The position numbers and the translations under genes are program-made. A stretch of DNA of 64,000 bases, from the NCBI GenBank assembly GCA_029961685.1, contig JARWKL010000004.1, positions 47,911,324-47,975,323 on the forward strand, written 5' to 3'. Each line of letters begins with the position of its first letter. Position 1 is the first letter of the stretch. Shown one piece after another: positions 24,601 to 33,600 of the stretch. The notes beneath the pieces are model-generated. The model was not told the DNA's origin, did no database searches, and was given only the letters and a program-made list of their open reading frames with translations. Origin of the DNA: Aristolochia californica (Eukaryota; Streptophyta; Magnoliopsida; Piperales; Aristolochiaceae).

Positions 24601-27600
24601 AAAGAAATATTAATTTTCAAAGAAAACCACATTCCTAAAACCACATATACGACGAGCATGTGGATCATAACAAACATAACCCTTTTGACGTATAGCATAA
24701 CCAAAAAAAGCATACTTAACAGATTGGTCCTAGGATTTAGGGTTTAGGGTTTAGGGTAAGTTTATGTCGTTCATGAGAAGGGAGATGCACAACACAAACA
24801 CAACCAAATGTCCAAAGATTAGAATATGAAGGAGAATGGCCAAACAACTTAAAAAAAAGGAAAACCATGATGTAACATAGGAGAGGGTAAACGATTGATC
24901 AAATAAACCGAAGTAGAAAGCGCTTCACACAAAAAACGAGGAGGAACAAATGATTCAAGTAAAAGAGTTCTTGCTACATCAAGAAGGTGACGATTTTTCC
25001 TATCAGCAACACCGTTTTGTTGCGGTGTTGAAGGACAAGAACGCTAAGAGATGATCCCTTTGCTTTGAAGAAAATCCTAAAAATCATTATACATATATTT
25101 GCAGCCAGAATTAGAGCGCAAGACCTTGATACTTGCAGAGAATTGAGTCTCATGAAGCGCAAGAAAGCGCTTAAATACCAAAAAAAAACTTCAATTTTAG
25201 CCCGTAGGAAGTAAACCCGAGTAAAACGACTAAAGTCATCAACAAAAATAACAAAGTACTTGTTATGCGCATGAGAAACAACAGGTGCAATCCCCCAAAC
25301 ATCACTATGAATAATATCAAAACATTGTAAGGCATGAGATACATGATGAGGAAAAGGTAGAACTTTATTTTTACCAAGTTTGCATGATGGACATTCAAAA
25401 GACAGATCAAGAGAAGAACATGCTCTATGTCCCAATAAACCAAAATCAAACAACTTACGAAGTACATCAAAGTTTGGGTGGCCTAAATGTCTATGCCACA
25501 TCTTAGTTCTAAAACCAACAACATTGCATGCAAAGGAAGGTAAAGGAAAACTAGGAATAAAGGTGGAAGGAAAAACATGAAGAGGAAAGAGTCATCCCAC
25601 TTTAGGCCCCTTCGCGATCATCTTCCCTGACACTTGATCTTGCATGACACAACTAGAACGAGAGAAATGGACATTACAATTATTATCAACCAATTGATCA
25701 ACAAAAATAAGATTTGTGGAGAGGTCAAAAGACACAAAAACATCAGTTAAGGAAGAGGAAAGATCACCAACAACACTGATAAGTAGAGAACTGCCATCAG
25801 CGGTGTTAATTTTCAGATTTTCATCATAATTTCTGACATTGGAAAGAGAAACAACAGTATTGGTTATATGGTTAGATGCTCCAGAGTCAAAATACCACGG
25901 CCGAGAAGAAATTGTATGATTACCTGAGAGCCCACAAGAAGAAAAAGGCAGAGATGATCATTTGTTGTACCATTTTAGGAGTGAGTATGTTTGGGTTTGC
26001 TAAGGTTGTAAGATCAGGAATAGGAACAACCGGTGAGGCAACAAGCAATGCAACAGAACTAGAGGCACCAACGAAGGCATGATAATCAGTACCTTACTTT
26101 CTTTCAGGTTGAATGAGACAAGCAGAGATGATATGACCCTATTTCTTACATTAGTTACAGAACTTCTTAAGGCAATCCCAAGCAATATGACCAAAAGTTT
26201 TACAACTAAAGCACTGGACAGCACGCATGTCTTTACCCTTATTCCTCCCCTGTGCGGCATAAGCCACAATAACAGAGGCACTAACATTAGCCAGATGTTC
26301 CATGCCAGCCTGAGTTAATATACATAGCTCCTCATGAAGAAGTTCAAAGAAAAGGGCATCTAGAGATGGTACAAGATGACGATTCATCATATTAGAACGT
26401 GCAATTTCATAATCAGAATGGAGGTTTATCAAGAATTGACCTCTCTTGCTTATTTCATGCACTGCTTGAACAACAAAGAGAGTGGCAACGGGAACATTAG
26501 CATAAACAATGTCTGAATAGTCAGCCCAAAGATTTTGAAAACCAAAAAAATATTTCTCAAAGGAGAGGCTTTCCTGTGTGAAATTAGCCATCTCATACTC
26601 CAATTAAAAACGTCGAGCCGTGTTGTCTTGATGGTAAACCTTGTTGAGGTAATTCCACATGTTAGTGACATTTTTATAAGGCCTCAGATTGATACCAAAG
26701 TGAGGCTCAACGGAGCCAAGGGTCCAAGTCATGACCCAAACATCCTTGACTTTCCACTTGGACAAAGCCTTGACCTCTTGAGGTACAGGATCACTCCCAT
26801 CTATATGACCCCATAACTCTTTTCCCATAACAAATAAACAAAACTAAAATTCCAAAGCAGTGTAATTTTTACCCATGAAACGAATCTAACCTATCAGATG
26901 ACATGGTAAAATCCAGATAACACCGAAACCTCTCTGGACAGTAATAATCCTCTTTTTATAAATGCTAATCCCTCCATAGAGGATGGCTAATTTGTTCTTG
27001 GATATGGCCAACAACACATTTTTCTTCCAGTCATCAGCATTTTTCCCCATCTCCAACTCCTTTGCAAAAACATAGTGCACCAGATAAACCAACTTCTCCT
27101 GAGCATTTTCACAGTTCAGTTGGGATATCATCCAGCCATATAACCCATTTTCCTCATTTCGATGAACCTTACATACATTAAAACAACATCAATTTTTCAC
27201 TGATAATTTCTTGAAGCTTAGCACTCAACTAGCATGATTCTTCACTCAAGTATATTTCTTGTCATACATTTAATACATAAATCTAAATGTTAACCCTTTC
27301 TCTTCTTTTTTCTTTTTTCTTTTGAAGTTAAGCCAATTTTATTGATGGCAAAGAATAACAAGATACAAGGATTAAGCAAGGAGATCTCCCATTACAACGA
27401 GCGATTGGATGAAGATCCCTTGCTTAGCTAAAGAACCAGTGAAGGAATTAGTTGATCTAGGAATATGATTCCAAGTATAATAAAAAAGAAAAAAAATGCG
27501 TACAATCTCGTGATAGATCTTCCAACGGTGGCAGTGGGGGTCAGATCTTGAGTAACACCAACTAATGAGTCACCTTCAATTAGAAGCTTGCCATTCAAGT

Positions 27601-30600
27601 GGTCTCGGAATATACTCAGCCTTAGGAGAAGGGCTTGAGTCTCTGCTGAGGTAGAATCTGAAATACCCAAAGGTCCTGAGTAGGAGACTAAAATTTTGCC
27701 TTTGTTGTTCCTGATTGCACCTCCAATTCTTGCTCTTCCAAGGTTACCAAGGGTGCATCCATCAAAGTTTAACTTTAAAAAATCCATTTGGGAGGGAACC
27801 CATTCTTCTATGGTAGCTGGCCTCGAAGGGGCATACATTTGGGGAATAACATGCCAAAACTCTCATATGGAGATGCATTTTAAGTTTGTAAATTCCTTTT
27901 TGGTGTGAACCCAAAAATGTGCAAAGTAACCTCCTCTGTCATGGAGAGTTTTTTGGCGACCTTTCTGTTGTTCCTTTCTATCCATAATTCCTATGGGATG
28001 TGAAATGTGCAGACTGAGAGAACGGCTTTACCTATAACCAGGCATCTGTGTGTCATTGCCCATTTGGCTAATAGCATCAAGGTTGCTCAGGATATATATA
28101 AAGCTCTACCTTGTTTGAGAAATTTTGTCTAGACCTGCCACTCATAAAAACAATGAAGAAGCAGATGATTAACACTCCATCTCGTCACACAAGAAACATT
28201 CGGTGTCTAAGATCACATTTCCTCACCTTCAAAGGTTGTCTATTGTAAAGATGTTGTTGAGGAGGGTGCTCTGCATGAAGAAGCAAGGATAGTTGTGCTA
28301 TGGGGGGATGAGTTGTTCCAGCCTCTTAGGTGGTGAATTGCTAAGGAGATAACATAATGAGGTAACCCAAATAGTCGACCACCTGGCTGAGGCAATGGCA
28401 TGAAAGAACTTCGTATTGCCATCTCCTTCAACTAGCCACATGAATTGTGCTCTCTGGTGAAGGATAGTGAGAACACCCCTCAAGTACCGCCGATTACACG
28501 AGTCTATACTCAAAGACACTGGACTACGACAAGACCCACCACGCTATGGTTGGGGAGTGGAGCATTTAGGACAGATTAGTTGTTATTTTATTTATTTATA
28601 GTTTCTATTGTCCTTAGAAGTAATTTTTTTCTTTGTTCAAGGGAATTTTGGTCTTTAGTGGCATTTTGGTCATTTTGTAATATCCCTAGGGTTTTTGGTC
28701 TCTATTTAAACCCAAGATGTCTAGAAATCAGTCATTGAATGAAGTTTAGATTTTTCTCCTGACTATCTATTTTCTTCCCCTCCTTGCTCCCGGCCCTCTA
28801 CTTCCCCACTCTTCTTCTTCTTTCTTCCTCTTCACCTTCTAATTTCTCTCTTCTCCCTCACGGCAGTAGCACCACCACTAGTGTCCCACAACAGAGGAGA
28901 TCTTGTCTCCAGTTTGCATCGTAACTAGGATTACCTTGTTCAAACGGATAGTCTTTTTCTTCAATGGTGAGGGTTGTTTTTTGGTATAGGTATGAGAAGT
29001 TGTCTTTCCACATTGTTTCCATGGCTGTCCTTTCATTTGTGAATTTTTCCTTCATACTTCACGCCATTTTTCTTCCTGCTCCACTTGAACTCTGGTCGCT
29101 AAATCACTTCGCTGCACTCTTCTCGCCTCCTTGCTCCCTTGATGTTGTCAGTCACACCTGCCTCTCTCCTATCGTCTCTTGCTAAGCAAGAAGAGGATCT
29201 AGGGATTTAGGCTTGGGACGTTAATTTCATTCTTCTCTATAACATATCAACGTTAACCCATTTGTCTCAACATTACATAAATCTTTTCTTAGTTTCATAG
29301 CCCAAAATCTGCTGCAAGGTTCATCTCCACTATTCAGAAAAATATTGGTGAAAGACAATTAATAGACACGGAAAACCTTCCTCCCTATTGACAATTTCAA
29401 ATCAAATAAAGACTGTTACTTTTGAACTTCTTATAATAGTCCAGAGTGCATATTTCCAGAAATAGGAGCATCCAAAGTAGTTTTATCTGTTCCAATTGGA
29501 AAAATTCATTAATACATTTATATTAATTAAAAATGCATAAAATCCATCTCTAAGCATATCTAGCTTTCCTCTTATTATCAAGAATTAAGTAGCAAGTCTT
29601 CTAACACACAATGACACTAATGCCTCTGAGAGTGTGAGAAAAAAAAGTACATGCTTAAGAGGACTAACAAAATTCAAGAATGAATGAGATAACACTAGAA
29701 TTATACATACAAGAACATATGAGATAACACTAGAATTGTACATACTATTTAACAATCAAATTACCAAACAGTGTTTGACGCTAAGCAGGATCATGTATTC
29801 TGTAGATTATACAAACTAACATCATGCTCTTTTCCTATGAGGACAAAATGGAATACTTAGTGACTTGGGCCTTTGGCTCAATGAATACAAGGGGATCTCT
29901 AGTGTGAAGTCTTGGAATCAAATCTCACCAGGGTATAAGGGGTGCGTGTGCATGTGTAATCAACATTAAAAAAAAAGGATACTTATGTTGCAGAAACAAA
30001 CAAGAAGCATCAAAATCTATAAACAACAAGGAAAAACAAATTTAAAGCACATTTATTAATGACTAGACTCAGAAAAGAACAGAGAATGATGCAACAATGA
30101 AACGTGAAGATTTCCTAGACATTGAAATCATATTTCATACACCGAGAGACCTCTTTGGTGAAGCAATTTACCAGATCAGAGTAACCCAGATCATAGAGGT
30201 CTTCATTCACCCAGTCTTCCACATTAAAGTCAGCAAAAGAGCGATATCCATTTGCATAAAGCCACTGGCCTTTCTCAATTTTTCGACAATTTGGGCATTG
30301 CATTGCTCCCTTTGCATTAAATGCTGAACCGATACAATCTGAAAAGAAAACAAAGAAGAAAAAAGAAAAGACAGACGATTAGGATGAAGAACCCTATACA
30401 GAAGCAAGAACCCGAACTGTGAAAACAACTTGGGAAGAACAAGAAACAAGCCTTTAACAGATAAAACGATTTTGCTATAACATTCTCCCTTTAGCTTTCA
30501 TTTGAAGTCAACTTTGCACAAAAACAAATGAGGAATTACAAGAAGTTTAGACTGCCAAAGGTTTCTTAGACACGACAAGACAACAACAAGAGAACACTGA

Positions 30601-33600
30601 CCCAAAAGAAAAATGATATTCTTGGTCAATGCCAAAAGGCAATATTTTTTCTTAATATGATAAAAATTTCATTAAGGAGAAGACTTGAGAGAAAACTTCT
30701 GAAATGGTGCATATCCACAAGTAGAGGGAAAAAGAAAAAAGGATTTCTCATGCATCATAATCTCATGCCATCCACAAAGGACTAATTCTCAAGGTAGCCT
30801 TCACTAGAAGGATGAGTATCAGTGAATAACTTGAAACATTTGTTACTTAGGTTAAACCCCATGATTCAGAATAATCTTTCCTTGAATATAGTCGAAGCAA
30901 ATTGAAATATAGTCGAAGCAAATTAAAACTCAAACATGACTGATGTTTTTTTCCTTTTAAGGGGGGTAGATTGATGACTTAAGCAGTATGGAGCACTGAA
31001 GATTGACAAATGCCTTTTATTTTCTTCTGTGTTCACTTCCACGGTTTCTAGGTTTTCCAAATTTGTCCCTAACAAATGCTTCAACCAATGCACTCAATAA
31101 GAGTTTAAATCCTCTCACAGGTGTCTAGGTACATAAATCCGGGGAGATAACAGTTTGGTCCAATAAAATTTACCACTGGTAGAGCCACTTAAGTAACTAC
31201 AAAAAGACTGCATCTTATCTCTAACTAATAAGCCTGTTGCACATGCAATCAACATTCTCACTACTATCCTAAATGCCTTCTCACAAGTATATTATGGCCA
31301 ACCACATGAGTCCTTTTCCTCCACTCCGATACGATTAACTAACTTTAATGTTAGGTAATCCCTCCTGAAATCTTTCCTCTCAACCCCCATCATTGCCATC
31401 CAAACCCTTCTTTTACCTCTTGTCAACCTGTTGAGAAAACAAGTATTAAACAATTCCTGTCAGTGCATAATCAGGTCTGTGCAAAACATGGTTAAGCCAT
31501 CTTGAACTAATCCAATATTTTCTCATTTTTTGGCAACACACTTGCTCTTTAAAAGGCAAACTTCTATGTCCTGTTCTGCCACATCCTTCCAAAGATTCAC
31601 ATCTCTTGTAGATGATATTTTTTAACTATCCAGCATTCCCCGTCACAAGGCAAGGATGGTGTAACAGCTGTCTTGTGTGAAAATTCGGTCAGTTCATGTT
31701 GCCACACTTGGGTTATCGCTATAAATTTGGAAGACTAGCTAAGGAAACAAAGAGCTCACAATATCATCCTAGAGATGAAATATTGAACTTCTGAAAAAAT
31801 CTGAAAGACGAACATCTCTTAGCCTCAAAATCCAGGAAAAAAAACATTTTAGGGAAGATAATGGAACAGGTAAAATAGGGAAAATGGTGCTAAATATGTG
31901 AGGGTTTGGAAAGAAAACCGATTACTTGGCATGAGAGGAAGGGCCTCCATAAAGTCACTTGCATGAAGATATGCACTATACTGTAAAGTAATTGCAAAAA
32001 CCATAAAACTCTCCTTTCTTGTTTTTTTTATGAAATAGAATCCTCCTGTATTCTCAAGCACATTTAGTAATTATCAATGCTTGCGTGGATTGAAAGAAGA
32101 AAATTAAACAACACAGGAAAGAAATTAGAATGGAGTGTAAGAGTGGAGTTAGCCCACTGAAGCTGGTGTGGGCAGCAAAGGCTGTTGTTTCAAGAGGACA
32201 CGCAACAGGGTTTGGATGGAAAGTTTACCATGAGAATGTGGAGACGATATGACAAACCAACCCCTGGTTCCAGGTTTAAGTTTTGTTTCCACTTTGTTTG
32301 AAGATTTTACTAAGGAAGCCTTAAATTTCACAAAGAGTAAATGAATCAGGAGCTAAAAAACTCAACAACATTCCAGTAAATCCAATTAAGAAGATTGAAT
32401 CAAAATCCTGAAATTCTAAATGCAAAGATACACATAACAAGAAGCATGGCAGGAAGACAAGGACACACAATATGAATCCAAGTAACAAGGAGGAGAATGA
32501 GATATGAGGAATCTAGCAACATCACATGAATCAGAAAGCATTCTTTTACATCAAAGTCATAAATCTTCATTGAGACTTCATATATTCAAGTCGTCATCTT
32601 AAATTACTACAATCAACATCAAGAGCTTTTTTTTAGGAAAACAGCAAGAACTCTTTTGTCTGCTTACCATATTGAAGCAAATAATTAAATCTTAAAAAAA
32701 ATTCTGACAGATCAAACTGAAATAATGACAATTTAAAATGCATGGCAAGGATAAATCCTAGGGGGCTTCAGATGATGACTAACCATGAATATTTAAGACT
32801 GAAAAAATAAATAAATAGATCCTAGACAGCTCACATTCTCTATTCTTCCATTCTATACAAATTTGAACAAACTGATGTGATCACTACAGTAATTGCACAT
32901 CACATCATTGAATGATAAATATAACAGTTCAGACATTGGGTTAAAAAGACTGTAATAAACAAATTTGTTGAGAAGGAGATATTGGCTTCATTTTTCTTTT
33001 CTGACATTGATTTTCATTTTTTTTTAAAGCTAGACAGACTAGAACCACCATATTTGCCCTTAGAGGTACAAAATCACTTCTCTGATATTGCGTCTCATTT
33101 TTATATATGTGATTACATGTAAACTATACATAAACTTGAACCACCATGGGTTCAACAATAAGTAACTACACATACACAAACTTGTCCACTGGTTTTCTTA
33201 AAGAGTGGAAACATGAAGTCAATTGTCATGTTCATAGAACATGACTCAGCTTAGGGGTTCCCAAGTCCTAAACAGTCCTCACAAGAAAGAAGACATGATT
33301 AAAATGACTCTGTCACTGTTGTGCAGATGGAATCACTTGAGGTGTTTCCAAAATTGATGTTACTTAGGGCTATTAACACAATACTTATAGGATTTTAATT
33401 CTAAACTCCAACCTTTTTTTAGTAACATGTTTTTATTGAATGACAATTATTTCACTTAACGTGTTTTCGTAGAAATTTGTGCGCAACCTCACGTTAAGCA
33501 TTTGAAACAATTTTTTGTGACTGACACTTGTTACAGTCTGCTACACCTCTTTGGTAAGGTAATCAAGTAACATTTTTTTAAATAGGCACGCAAGTAACAT

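Larger units (their letters stand above)
16033..26930 (-). mobile_element. Ty1/copia retrotransposon, degenerate, split by a LINE
   Basis: On the minus strand the order is gag, protease, integrase, reverse transcriptase, RNase H, as in Ty1/copia. Gag includes GKELWGHIDGSDPVPQE and the zinc knuckle CFSCKTFGHIAWDC. Integrase shows MWHRHLGHPNFD, CPSCKLGK and FVDDFSRFTRVYF. Reverse transcriptase shows YKARLVV, MDVKNAFLRGDL, SLYGLKQA and DYVDDIIITG. RNase H shows YADNTSAIQIATNPVFHERT. The coding sequence continues exactly from 23577 to 16923 once the LINE between is removed. Many stops and frameshifts make it dead. A purine tract (TTGAGGGGGAA, minus) at 16183-16193 precedes a probable 3' LTR; no 5' LTR or primer site was found near 26930-27200. 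It lies in intron 2 of the RFI2-like gene, in the same orientation. Confidence 0.9.

Noticed and set aside
26886..27131. Minus-strand frame as a captured host exon
   Set aside because: No recognisable family and no splice sites; it may be decayed copia leader.
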